The position numbers were made by a program, and so were the translations under genes. The notes beneath the pieces were generated by a model. The model had not been told where the DNA came from, ran no database searches, and saw only the letters and a list, made by a program, of their open reading frames with translations. Positions 8,151 through 16,655 of a stretch of DNA of 64,000 nucleotides are shown one piece after another. The DNA comes from an uncultured Fibrobacterota bacterium (GTDB taxonomy: Bacteria > Fibrobacterota > Fibrobacteria > Fibrobacterales > Fibrobacteraceae), in assembly GCA_903876665.1 (NCBI GenBank), contig CAIRAY010000034.1:1-64000 (forward strand), in the 5' to 3' direction. The stretch's first letter is position 1. Each line of letters starts with the position of its first letter.

Positions 8151-8274
8151 AGTCAAAATGTACAAATAGCAGAATTTTTCGCCACAAGTTCATAAGATTG
8201 GCCGGGGGGACTTGAAATTTTTTACATGTCAGCTACATTTGATTATCATTTTTGATCCACTGGAAGGTTTTCCG

Positions 8275-8571
8275 ATGAAACAAGGCATCCACCCCGATTA
8301 CGCTCCCGTCGTCTTCATCGACGCCAACACCGGGTGCGAGTTCCTATCCCGCACCACCAAGAAGTCCTCCGAAAAGAGGGTTATCGATGGTGTTGAACAT
8401 CGCGTGATCTCACTCGAAATCACCTCGGACACTCATCCGTTCTGGACCGGCAAGATGCATCGCGTCGACACCGCCGGCCGTATCGACCGCTTCAACAAAC
8501 GTTTTGGCGACCAAATTGTTGGTGCAAAGCGCAAGACCCGCAAGCCCACCAAGGAAGGCGCCGAAGGTTAA
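8275..8571 (+). CDS. rpmE2: 50S ribosomal protein L31 type B
   Basis: A large-subunit ribosomal protein of 98 residues. ATG 8275 follows GGAAGG at a normal distance, which rules out the longer frame from 8212. The sequence MKQGIHPDYAPVVFIDANTG ... RVIDGVEHRVISLEITSDTHPFWTG is typical L31. The CxxC zinc-binding pair of type A L31 is absent, so this is the zinc-independent type B, with a longer basic C-terminus (AKRKTRKPTKEG). In other bacteria type B paralogues are induced under zinc limitation; no convincing Zur site is seen here. A strong terminator follows at 8598-8634, so the gene is probably monocistronic. Confidence 0.93.
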   Translation: MKQGIHPDYAPVVFIDANTGCEFLSRTTKKSSEKRVIDGVEHRVISLEITSDTHPFWTGKMHRVDTAGRIDRFNKRFGDQIVGAKRKTRKPTKEGAEG

Positions 8572-8597
8572 TTCCTTCGAAACCAATCGGTATTTTC

Positions 8598-8634
8598 GCG
8601 CATCCCCAACCGGATGCGCTTTTTGTTTTCATAA
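8598..8634 (+). terminator. Rho-independent terminator after rpmE2
   Basis: An 8-bp stem, GCGCATCC (8598-8605) with GGATGCGC (8612-8619), and a 6-nt loop are followed directly by TTTTTGTTTTC. It ends the ribosomal protein transcript before the next gene at 8683. Confidence 0.88.
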
Positions 8635-8682
8635 ATTTTCCTATTATTGTTCCATCATTTTTCTTTCCCAAGGACTGCTGCG

Positions 8683-9459
8683 ATGAAGAAGGCCATTCCT
8701 CTTATCCTCACAAGCCTTATGGCTTTTGGTCTCGTTTCCTGCAAAAAAGGAATGATTTCGGGTCAAGTACTCGATGCATTTTCCGAAAAGCCCGTCGAAA
8801 ATGCGACAGTCTGGGTCGACAACACCCCATACCAAGTAAAATCTGCGGACGGCTCCTTTAAATTCGAAAAGCTCGAACCCGGCTCCTTCAAGGTCAATGC
8901 AGGGAAGAACAAATTCTCCAAAACGTTTGACTCGGTAACCATCACGGACGCAAAACCAGAAACGACAGTTAACCTGTACCTTTACTCGCGTGAATCCGTT
9001 GATCCAGGTCTTTACACCACGACCGGTGGAGTTCCCAGCCGAATCCAGAACCAATGGCTCAACTGGGAATCCCCCTGCAAAGAAAGCGTTTTCGGATACC
9101 GCCAGAAATTTGCTGACGCCAAAACCAAGAAAGACTTGGTCCTTCCACAAGGCATGGCCATGAAGACCGAGTTCAATGCACTCTTCAACCTTTCCTCCAG
9201 CGCCCCCGAAGCCGTGACCGCCAAGGTGTTCCCCATGTCCGAAGGTAAATTCGCATCCCACAAGGATTGCGAAGGATTCGACGCCAAAAAAGAGGTCTTG
9301 GGATTATTCCCCGATGTTTCCAAGGCCATCGAACTCACTTCCAAGGTCAAGAGCGACAACCTCTATCAAATCTCGGGCACTCTGCCAGCAGGCAAGCAGG
9401 CCATCGCGCTCTTCCAGGGTAACAAGTTGCTCAAGTCCTACCTCTTCGAAGTGAAGTAA
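8683..9459 (+). CDS. Lipoprotein with carboxypeptidase-regulatory-like domain
   Basis: A 258-residue lipoprotein. ATG 8683 follows AAGGA, and the leader MKKAIPLILTSLMAFGLVSC ends in a lipobox with the cysteine at residue 20. Residues about 25-90 (SGQVLDAFSEKPVENATVWVD ... DGSFKFEKLEPGSFKVNAGK) form a carboxypeptidase-regulatory-like beta-sandwich, a fold common in exported proteins. The remainder has no family I recognise. It contains a few cysteines (CKES, HKDCEG) and would lie in the periplasm or at the outer membrane. It is bracketed by terminators at 8598-8634 and 9483-9510, so it is a single-gene unit. Confidence 0.72.
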   Translation: MKKAIPLILTSLMAFGLVSCKKGMISGQVLDAFSEKPVENATVWVDNTPYQVKSADGSFKFEKLEPGSFKVNAGKNKFSKTFDSVTITDAKPETTVNLYLYSRESVDPGLYTTTGGVPSRIQNQWLNWESPCKESVFGYRQKFADAKTKKDLVLPQGMAMKTEFNALFNLSSSAPEAVTAKVFPMSEGKFASHKDCEGFDAKKEVLGLFPDVSKAIELTSKVKSDNLYQISGTLPAGKQAIALFQGNKLLKSYLFEVK

Positions 9460-9482
9460 GGTCCGGACATTATCCGCAAGTA

Positions 9483-9510
9483 GGCTCCTCATTAGAGGAG
9501 CCATTTTTTT
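9483..9510 (+). terminator. Rho-independent terminator after the 8683-9459 lipoprotein gene
   Basis: A perfect 8-bp stem GGCTCCTC / GAGGAGCC (9483-9502) with loop ATTA is followed by A and seven T residues. The next gene starts 15 bp beyond. Confidence 0.88.
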
Positions 9511-9524
9511 AACTCCAGGGAACT

Positions 9525-12020
9525 ATGATGAAACCCACCAGAACCGATATAATTAGTTTGTGCGCTACCTTGGCCGTCCTCGCCGTCTCCTTTTTTGCTT
9601 TCAACAGCACCAGCAACGAAGCCGGCAAGGCCTGGGACATCCAATACGGATATTGGTTTATCTTGGGGGTTTTTCTGGTGGGAGTCGGTGCTTTTGCCTG
9701 GAACGCCAAAGAATTGTGGACCCGGTTTAAGACATCTCCCTTGCCCAAAGGGCCATTGCTCAGCGTGGTTGCAGTCGTTCTCGGGTTAACCATTTTCATC
9801 ACATCCAACATTCACATTCAACACCGGGTACTGAGTGATGAAAATTCCTGGACCTCCATGGCCATGCAAATGCGCTTCAACCAAAGTGGAGGTGTCTGCA
9901 ATCAAGGATTCTGGATAGATGGACGTCTTAATTGTACGGATGTGGTAACCAATTTCAAAGGCAAAAGCCTCGCTCTTTTGCAATCGCTCCAATTCCTTGC
10001 CCTTCCTGCCAACCGGGACACGGCCCTGGCTTCAAGCCTACCATTGTACATACTCTCCCTCCTCCTTTTCTTCTTTGCTTTGCAAAAGCTTCACGCCAAT
10101 GGGTGGCTGGCCTTGGCCGCCACGACCTTTCTGGGAGCCACCCCGATCCTATTGATGCAATCGCGCTCAGCCTCCACAGAAGTCCTTTACATCTTTTTAT
10201 TGAGTTCTTTACTCTTTTTATATGCCTATATCCCCCCCAAAGAGGTCAAGTGGAAGCACTTGTTTTTGATCATTCCCATTCTCGGACTTTTTTCCGGCAC
10301 CCGCCAAGAAACAGTTTTCTGCTTCATTCCCTTCGCTCTTTTTTACTTTGAGTTTTTCCGGCGCAAACCATGGCACCTTCCTGCCTTTACCTTTTCCGTT
10401 GTCCTGGCTTCCTGGCCCGCCATCAACACCATGGCGGCCTACCGTGGCTACGACTTCCAGGGTGGGCAACACGCACCCCATTCCCTGGGCAATTTGTGGT
10501 TCAATTTGCAGTCCAATATCTCCATTATGATGAAGCCCGGGTCCGAGGTGCTTCCGGGCCATATCGCGAGTATCCTCAAGAATCCTTTCTACAGCTCCTT
10601 CACGGCGATCTGGCTTGCTGCAACGGTTTGGCTGATCATTCGGATGGTGGTTTCGCGAAAATATTTGTGGGGCGGAATTCTGCTGGGACTTTTCCACTTG
10701 CAAAGCCTGATCATCCTGATCAACGTTTCCGGAACCTTCGATATCGACATTAACCAGCGTTATGTCCTCATTGCCCTGCCCTCTTTCGCCTGGATTATGG
10801 CACTAGGCCTCTACGACTTTTTGCAATCTGTGCCGGCGGAACAAAACATGCTGCGACGGTTTGCCCTGCCCATTACTCTGGCCATTGCACTGGTCCTTTC
10901 TTTCTCTCTCACCCTAAAGAATCAGCAAAGCTTCCAGAGCAACATGCTCTACTATAAGAACAAATTGCTTGCCGAAGAGGACGTGCTCAACACCGAGCTT
11001 AAAAAGCTCCCTCCAAATTCCATTTTTATTTACTCACGTCCCTGGCAAATGATCTGTTCTGGCTTTAATGCCTTCAGCGAAAACACTTTGCTCGGCTGGT
11101 CCGATCAGGAATACGCAAAGTGGAGAGCCTTCAGTGGTGGAAATATTTACCTGGTGCGTGGACAGGACGGTTACGGCTCGGTGGACAAAGGCTCCCGCGT
11201 CGTTGGCTTCAAAACCACCGACCCCATCGAACGAATCATGAGCGAATATTCGACCCTGAAGTTGTGGAGCAATTCAAAAGATTTTGGATATCCATTAACC
11301 GTTACTCAGATTAATAACCGCAAGGGACGCTCCCAATATGCCCAGGGACTCATCGTGGAGCCATCCGCCATCGAAATTCAAAAGGGAAATCCATTCACCC
11401 TGACCATCCGCAGAACATTTCCTGACGCGCTTCCTTTGAAGCTCTCCCTGGATGGAGCGCCCCTGGATTCCTTGAGCCTCAAGGATTCAACCACGAACCT
11501 TTCTGTTCCTGCAGCAAAACTAGCTCCTGGACTACACTCCTTTGTATTGGAATTTCATGCACCTGAGGCAGACACCATCCGCATTTCCCAAGATGTATTT
11601 GTGCATGGCTCAAACAACGCACTATTGCAAAGCCTCCCCTTCCTGCGGCAAACCCAAGCCTGGTCCACACCGCAAATCGGCAAGACCGTTGAAGGCAACT
11701 CCATCAAGATTGATCGACGCATTTTTGCTTTCGGGATCGGTTCCCATGCCAACTCATCCCTCTCCTTCCGGATCAATGGACAATACCAACGCTTCCACTC
11801 CGTAATTGGGCTCGATGATGAAGCCGCCTGTGGAGATGGCGCCCAATGGATCGTCCGCGGAGATCAACGCGTCCTATGGACTTCGGAAGTGTTGACGGCC
11901 CAAATGGCCGATACCGTATCTGTCGATGTCTCGGGGGTCCAGGTGCTGGAACTGGAAACCAAGGAAGGCGCCAATAACTTCTGCGACCACGCAGATTGGG
12001 CTGGCGCATGGCTTGAATAG
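9525..12020 (+). CDS. Polytopic membrane glycosyltransferase-like protein with C-terminal NPCBM domain
   Basis: An 831-residue inner-membrane protein. About eleven or twelve hydrophobic helices lie within residues 10-465. An acidic DENSW motif follows the second or third helix, as in GT-C enzymes (ArnT/PMT/GT39-like), which transfer sugars from lipid carriers on the outer face of the membrane. A soluble extracytoplasmic part follows. The last 130 residues (FGIGSHANSSLSFRING, FHSVIGLDDEAACG, VDVSGVQVLELET, NNFCDHADWAGAWLE) are a clear NPCBM carbohydrate-binding module, usually found in secreted glycosidases. The combination of GT-C core and NPCBM is unusual. Two adjacent ATGs (9525, 9528) follow AGGGA. 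Donor and acceptor are unknown. Confidence 0.75.
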   Translation: MMKPTRTDIISLCATLAVLAVSFFAFNSTSNEAGKAWDIQYGYWFILGVFLVGVGAFAWNAKELWTRFKTSPLPKGPLLSVVAVVLGLTIFITSNIHIQHRVLSDENSWTSMAMQMRFNQSGGVCNQGFWIDGRLNCTDVVTNFKGKSLALLQSLQFLALPANRDTALASSLPLYILSLLLFFFALQKLHANGWLALAATTFLGATPILLMQSRSASTEVLYIFLLSSLLFLYAYIPPKEVKWKHLFLIIPILGLFSGTRQETVFCFIPFALFYFEFFRRKPWHLPAFTFSVVLASWPAINTMAAYRGYDFQGGQHAPHSLGNLWFNLQSNISIMMKPGSEVLPGHIASILKNPFYSSFTAIWLAATVWLIIRMVVSRKYLWGGILLGLFHLQSLIILINVSGTFDIDINQRYVLIALPSFAWIMALGLYDFLQSVPAEQNMLRRFALPITLAIALVLSFSLTLKNQQSFQSNMLYYKNKLLAEEDVLNTELKKLPPNSIFIYSRPWQMICSGFNAFSENTLLGWSDQEYAKWRAFSGGNIYLVRGQDGYGSVDKGSRVVGFKTTDPIERIMSEYSTLKLWSNSKDFGYPLTVTQINNRKGRSQYAQGLIVEPSAIEIQKGNPFTLTIRRTFPDALPLKLSLDGAPLDSLSLKDSTTNLSVPAAKLAPGLHSFVLEFHAPEADTIRISQDVFVHGSNNALLQSLPFLRQTQAWSTPQIGKTVEGNSIKIDRRIFAFGIGSHANSSLSFRINGQYQRFHSVIGLDDEAACGDGAQWIVRGDQRVLWTSEVLTAQMADTVSVDVSGVQVLELETKEGANNFCDHADWAGAWLE

Positions 12021-12325
12021 AGAGCTATTGGGGAAGAAAGAACCCCAGTGGCGTGAGTTAACGGGGGGGGGTAGTTTTCGCCACTGGGGATCGAGGGGGA
12101 CATTATTGTTAAAGCGAACCTCGTGCCAATAAACCTTGGCCTTTTCAATGCAATTTTGGCCTGTCCCCTGAACAATCTCCCTCAATGTGACAGTCATTAG
12201 CTGGGGAGACTCCAATCGCGCACCAAATTGATTGGGGTTTCTAAAATATTCCTTGTTGCAATTTTTAGAAATATTTGAGAATATTTAAGTAGACACAACA
12301 AACCCAATCCCAACCGGAGGTGGCT
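12021..12325. other. Intergenic region with a large inverted repeat
   Basis: There is no credible gene in this 305-bp gap. It holds the inverted repeat at 12043-12089, a run of nine G (12063-12071) within its loop, and an AT-rich stretch near 12250-12290 with two copies of an AATATTT motif. A TTGCAA with GAATAT at a 17-bp spacing could be the promoter of the following gene, but this is weak. Confidence 0.5.
12043..12089. repeat. 11-bp perfect inverted repeat with G9-containing loop
   Basis: CCCCAGTGGCG (12043-12053) is exactly complementary to CGCCACTGGGG (12079-12089), with a 25-base loop that carries nine consecutive G. No T-run follows, so it is not a standard terminator of the upstream glycosyltransferase gene. 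Confidence 0.6.
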
Positions 12326-13645
12326 ATGACATCGTGGAAAGAACTGAGTAGCGCTCGCAAATCACTCATGAGCATCATCGAAATTTCGCTCGTGCTTATG
12401 GGGCTCGCTCTTTTGGCCGTTGCCTTTATCGGCAACAAGGCCCTGAAAACCAATAGTCTCATCAGCAATGCAGGTTCCTCATTGCGAATGGCGAGCGAAG
12501 AGCTCGATAATATGAACCTTGGGGTTGACCCGCAAAAAGGCACGCTCAGGATGCAGAGCATTCAGAGCATGAGCCCCCTCCCCACCGCACCCGAATGGAA
12601 CAAGGTTCGCCAAGTGCTTTCTGAACTTCAGGGCACCTTGAACGGATTGGTGCAGAGCGACAAAATTTGGATCGATCTTTCCCAAAAGTATGAGGATTCC
12701 TATAAAACCCTCGAAGACCAGGTGAAGGTCCAGATGGATCAAAACAAAGCCATTCCTCTGACCCAGGACGTTTGGATGGCGGCTCAAACCATTCATGACT
12801 GGATCAAGAAAAACCCTACGAACGCAGCGGATGCGGCCTTCCTAGATGGCCAGATGAAGCTTGCCGATTCTCTTCTGGAATCAAACAAGGAAAATCTCGC
12901 GGTCCTGGACCTTGGCAAAAAGTGGACTTCTTGGATCGCAGCCACCAACGAACTCCTGCTTGAAGACAAAACTTTTGCAGAGCAGAAGAAGTCATCCAAC
13001 CTGAAAATGTCTGCCTACGGAACGGTCCTTGAAAACCAGGCAGCCGCATGGCTCAACCGAACAAGAACCACTTCGCTCCTTTTCATTGGCTTGTTTGCCC
13101 TGTTGCTTGCTGTGATTATTTTCTCTCTTCAATCGATTAAAAAGAATCCCCACATGAACACCATGTTCACTCCCAAGGGACCAGAAGCCCTGCAGGCAGA
13201 ACTGGCAACCGTGACCGGGCAGGTGGATATGATCCTTGCCAGCGTGGACAAGGCTTGGGTGGATTCCCGATCCGAACTGAAAGTCGTTCACCATGCCATC
13301 GAAGATTCCGAAGTGCTGGAGAGCCAAGTTCAACAGCTCAAGGCTGATTTTGGCACCGTAATCAATCACCTTTCCAAAGGACTGCAGGAACTGGAACACA
13401 AGGTCCGGAAGTCCGATACGGCCGGAGCTGATCAACTGGCCCTCTTGCTTTCCGAAACCCAATCTCAGGGTTCCCGGATTCAACAAAGCCTGGAATCGCT
13501 CACCGAGTCCGGAATGAGCATCCACGAAGAATTGCAACAGGTTCAAAAAACCATCAAGCGCCTCATGTCGGAAACACTGGCCCTTAAGCATGAGGGCGAA
13601 GTGCTGGAAGAATCCTCCGAGACGCTTCGGTCAAGCGCGGGCTGA
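12326..13645 (+). CDS. Two-helix membrane protein with coiled-coil tail, unknown function
   Basis: A 439-residue protein starting at ATG 12326, five bases after a perfect GGAGG. A membrane helix lies at about residues 12-35 (IIEISLVLMGLALLAVAFIG), then a mostly alpha-helical extracytoplasmic region to about 245, a second membrane helix at about 249-270 and a long cytoplasmic coiled coil to the end, rich in E, Q, L and S. The topology is that of a chemoreceptor, but neither a HAMP domain nor the conserved methyl-accepting hairpin tip is visible. It may be a sensor or scaffold. It is followed after 18 bp by a GT-B glycosyltransferase gene, probably in one operon. Confidence 0.65.
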   Translation: MTSWKELSSARKSLMSIIEISLVLMGLALLAVAFIGNKALKTNSLISNAGSSLRMASEELDNMNLGVDPQKGTLRMQSIQSMSPLPTAPEWNKVRQVLSELQGTLNGLVQSDKIWIDLSQKYEDSYKTLEDQVKVQMDQNKAIPLTQDVWMAAQTIHDWIKKNPTNAADAAFLDGQMKLADSLLESNKENLAVLDLGKKWTSWIAATNELLLEDKTFAEQKKSSNLKMSAYGTVLENQAAAWLNRTRTTSLLFIGLFALLLAVIIFSLQSIKKNPHMNTMFTPKGPEALQAELATVTGQVDMILASVDKAWVDSRSELKVVHHAIEDSEVLESQVQQLKADFGTVINHLSKGLQELEHKVRKSDTAGADQLALLLSETQSQGSRIQQSLESLTESGMSIHEELQQVQKTIKRLMSETLALKHEGEVLEESSETLRSSAG

Positions 13646-13663
13646 AGGATCTATAATTAGTCC

Positions 13664-14779
13664 ATGAAATCGCATCGGGTACATCCAAAATTTCGCGTGA
13701 TGATCTGCCCCCTGGACTGGGGGCTCGGGCACGCAACTCGATGCGTCCCCATTGTCAACGAATTCCTCCGGCAAGGCTGTGAAGTCTTTCTTGGCTGTAC
13801 CGGAGGCCAACAGGCCTTCTTTTCCCAGGAGTTTCCTGACCTGGAGCAGATTCCCTGCCCACCATACCAAATCATGTACCCAGAGCAGGGATTCATGATG
13901 CCCTTCTGGCTTCTGCACCAAATTCCTCGACTTAAACGTCTTGTGGCGGCCGAACAATTATGGACAGAGTCAATCTGTAAATCATACCAGATTGATTTAG
14001 TCGTTTCTGACAATCGTTTTGGATGTTACTCCCGCAAGCATCCGTCCATTTACATCACCCACCAGGTCCGAATTGCCTTTCCCAGTCCGTTTCAATCCTT
14101 TGAACCCCTGGGCGAAAAATTGCATGGCAAAATCCAAGCATCCTTTCAGGAAGTGTGGATCCCGGATTCTTCCGGACCCGACAACCTGGGAGGAAAACTC
14201 AGCCATTGTGGGCTGATCCCAGGTAAACACAGGTTCATTGGGTCACAGACCCGGTTTTTCCCTGCCACAGCCGAAGAATTGTCCCGCAAAAAAGATATCG
14301 ACATTCTGGCTCTGCTTTCCGGACCAGAACCTCAACGCACCTTGCTCGAAAAACAGCTTCTTCCCCTTCTTGTCGCTTCCGGCCGTTCTTGCATGCTCGT
14401 GCAGGGTAAACCCGGAGAGGCTCCCTTGCCCGCAACAAACAACCAGCTGAGAATCTACAGCCACTTGCCCAGCAAGGACTTGCGCCAAGCAATTCTTTCC
14501 AGCAAACTGGTCCTCTGCCGCTCGGGGTATTCAACCTTGATGGATCTGCAAGCTTTGCAAGCTAAAGCCGTTTTGATTCCTACCCCCGGACAGACCGAGC
14601 AGGAATATTTGGCGCGAGACCTTTTTAAACGCAGGGTTTGCGGGCACATTTCTCAGGACAGAATCACTCAGGTCCGCATCGATAAACAGGCGACGCATGC
14701 GAATGGGTTCCCCCCGGTGGAACCATCATTTTCACTCCTCCAGTCCGCCATCACCCAAGCCCTATCCAGGATTCAATGA
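13664..14779 (+). CDS. GT-B fold glycosyltransferase (MurG/GT28-like)
   Basis: A 371-residue protein whose N-terminus (VMICPLDWGLGHATRCVPIVNEFLRQG) carries the glycine-rich nucleotide-sugar transferase signature GLGHATR. The C-terminal half (ILSSKLVLCRSGYSTLMDLQALQAKAVLIPTPGQTEQEYLA) matches the GT28 donor-binding site: CRSGYSTL resembles the R-x-G-x-x-T pattern, and PGQTEQEYLA resembles the MurG-type P-x-x-x-QxxNA. It is not MurG itself, because it lacks the rest of that sequence. It probably adds a sugar to a lipid, polysaccharide or protein. It overlaps the next gene by an ATGA quartet (14776-14779), implying coupled expression. Confidence 0.75.
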   Translation: MKSHRVHPKFRVMICPLDWGLGHATRCVPIVNEFLRQGCEVFLGCTGGQQAFFSQEFPDLEQIPCPPYQIMYPEQGFMMPFWLLHQIPRLKRLVAAEQLWTESICKSYQIDLVVSDNRFGCYSRKHPSIYITHQVRIAFPSPFQSFEPLGEKLHGKIQASFQEVWIPDSSGPDNLGGKLSHCGLIPGKHRFIGSQTRFFPATAEELSRKKDIDILALLSGPEPQRTLLEKQLLPLLVASGRSCMLVQGKPGEAPLPATNNQLRIYSHLPSKDLRQAILSSKLVLCRSGYSTLMDLQALQAKAVLIPTPGQTEQEYLARDLFKRRVCGHISQDRITQVRIDKQATHANGFPPVEPSFSLLQSAITQALSRIQ

Positions 14780-15486
14780 AAGACTTTGTACTCGGATTTC
14801 CACTTCCCTTTGCTTCGGAACAAATTTGGCCATGGATGATCCACAATGAGTGGATCCCTTCAGCTCCAGGGGATTCGGAACTGCACCTTAAGGGAATACA
14901 TATAAATTTCACACCTCATCTTCAAAACGCCCATGCGGAACTTCCGCAAATATTCTCTGAACATAACCCCCTGGATGATGCAGAAAAAAAAGACATCCTG
15001 AGCCACCAAAGCATCCTGTTCCTGGTGGGTCGATTCAAGGACCGCGCAGGCTTTCTCGCTGTGCAAGATACGATTTCACTTTTGCTCCAAGGTGGGGCGC
15101 TCGGAGTGGTTCTGGAGCATTGTGGCGCGGCCTTTACCAAGGTTGCATGGAATGAAGAACATTCAGGTCAATCCATGAGTGGCTGGCTAAATTGGATCAT
15201 GGCCAAAGGCGATTTGCGCACCTTGGGCATGGAGTGTTTTTCGCTCCCCGACTTGGTCATCCCCGTTGCAGATTCCCTTGCCGCCGATCCAAAACAGACC
15301 ATGCTCCTGGAACTCGCGGAGTCCCAATTTCTGGATGGGGTCCAAATGGACAGCGGACATCATGTAGAATCTGAAGATGGCTTGGAATATGTTTTGCGCA
15401 TGGAAGCCAAGGGACCCTACCCCAAGGGGCACCCGAATTTCAACACCAAGGGAGCCATGCGGCTCGCCACAGTTAAATCAGTTTAA
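14776..15486 (+). CDS. Conserved-looking hypothetical protein coupled to the glycosyltransferase
   Basis: A 236-residue protein with no family I can name. It has no signal peptide or membrane helix and is probably cytosolic. The middle (SHQSILFLVGRFKDRAGFLAVQDTISLLLQGGALGVVLEHCGAAF) suggests an alpha/beta fold, and the end is glycine/proline-rich (KGPYPKGHPNFNTKGAMR). Its start overlaps the stop of the preceding glycosyltransferase by 4 bp, so the two are very likely translated together. Its stop overlaps the convergent phosphodiesterase gene by 4 bp. A remote resemblance to DUF4261-type proteins crossed my mind but cannot be supported. Confidence 0.6.
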   Translation: MKDFVLGFPLPFASEQIWPWMIHNEWIPSAPGDSELHLKGIHINFTPHLQNAHAELPQIFSEHNPLDDAEKKDILSHQSILFLVGRFKDRAGFLAVQDTISLLLQGGALGVVLEHCGAAFTKVAWNEEHSGQSMSGWLNWIMAKGDLRTLGMECFSLPDLVIPVADSLAADPKQTMLLELAESQFLDGVQMDSGHHVESEDGLEYVLRMEAKGPYPKGHPNFNTKGAMRLATVKSV

Positions 15487-16625
15487 TGGGGCCCTTCGAC
15501 GAAGGTATCACGGAATATGAAGTTGATCTGGACAAACTCGGGCAAATGGTCCAAAAGGATTTGTCCAATTTTTGGATCGAAGTGAAGGCCAAGTTCTTCC
15601 TGAAAAAGCTGAGCCACCTTTTCGATGGGCCAAGCCTTTTTATAGCAACGGTCGTTTGAAAGGGCGTCGAATACATCGGCAACAGCCACGATGCGTCCAA
15701 ACAAAGGAATGTCTTCGCCCGCGAGCCCCTTCGGATACCCTTTTCCGTTCCATTTTTCGTGGTGGGTAATGGCAATTTCAGCGGCGGTCTGAAAGATTCG
15801 TTTTACCGAGCGGCTGAGAACCATGCGCCCCTCTTCGGTGTGCAGCTTCATGGTTTCCATTTCTTCTTCGGTAAGACGTCCAGGCTTTTTCAAAATGGCA
15901 TCCGGAGTCGCCACCTTGCCTGCATCATGCATGGGAGAAGCTAGCTTGAGAAGGTCGATATCGGCGACGGAAAGGCCTAGGTATTTCCCCAAAAGCGCAC
16001 AATATTCCGCAACCCGCTTCACGTGATTTCCGGTTTCGCGGGAGCGACTTTCGGCAAGCTCACCCAACATATAAATGGCGTCGCGCTGGGTAACTTCCAC
16101 TTCTTCGTAGAGCATGGCCGATTCGAGGGTTTTCCCGGAATAGGTGGCCGTCAAATTCAGATGTTCCAAGTCTTTTTGGGTAAAGCCCCCGTCAGGGGTC
16201 ATTTTGTTGATGGCCTGGAAGGCACCCATGACTCGGCCATCGTTGGTCCGAATGGGCATGACCATCATGGCCTGGGTGCGGTAGCCCGTCTCTAGGTCGA
16301 TTTCGCGGTTGAAGCGGGAATCCTCGTAGGCATCTTTGATGATAATGGGCTCTCCCGTGCGTACGGCCTCCCCTGCAAACCCCTTGTCCGCCGGCATGCG
16401 GATTTCTGGAACGCCGTGCGCGACCCGAGTCCACAGCGTCTGGCCGTCATTACTGAGCAACCAAAGGGTGCAGCGGTCTGCCACCACCAACTCCCGACCC
16501 AGGTTGGCCATTAGAATCAAAAGCCGGTCGATATCTTTTTCACCCGCAATTTTTGGCGTGTACGAAAACAGAAGATCAAGCACTTCTTGTGTCGTTAAAT
16601 CACGTTTCATCTGCAAGTCAACCAT
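15483..16625 (-). CDS. GAF-HD-GYP cyclic-di-GMP phosphodiesterase
   Basis: A 380-residue cytosolic signalling enzyme. Residues about 25-175 are a GAF sensor domain (RCTLWLLSNDGQTLW ... VMGAFQAINK). Residues about 180-370 are an HD-GYP domain with the metal-binding HD dyad in MHDAGK (H233, D234), HHEKWNGKGYP (288-298, the GYP signature) and a conserved ADVFDAL. HD-GYP domains hydrolyse c-di-GMP to pGpG or GMP and commonly favour motility. The gene is the last of the minus-strand block, 30 bp after dapL. AAGGAT lies about 10 nt before ATG 16625; a second ATG at 16610 is possible. Confidence 0.88.
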   Translation of the reverse strand: MVDLQMKRDLTTQEVLDLLFSYTPKIAGEKDIDRLLILMANLGRELVVADRCTLWLLSNDGQTLWTRVAHGVPEIRMPADKGFAGEAVRTGEPIIIKDAYEDSRFNREIDLETGYRTQAMMVMPIRTNDGRVMGAFQAINKMTPDGGFTQKDLEHLNLTATYSGKTLESAMLYEEVEVTQRDAIYMLGELAESRSRETGNHVKRVAEYCALLGKYLGLSVADIDLLKLASPMHDAGKVATPDAILKKPGRLTEEEMETMKLHTEEGRMVLSRSVKRIFQTAAEIAITHHEKWNGKGYPKGLAGEDIPLFGRIVAVADVFDALSNDRCYKKAWPIEKVAQLFQEELGLHFDPKIGQILLDHLPEFVQINFIFRDTFVEGPH

Positions 16626-16655
16626 CCCTACAAAAATCCTTGAGTGAATTATACC

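Noticed and set aside
8240-8255. Fur/Zur-like box before rpmE2 (TGATTATCA)
   Set aside because: Only half of a consensus operator is present; too short to claim zinc or iron control.
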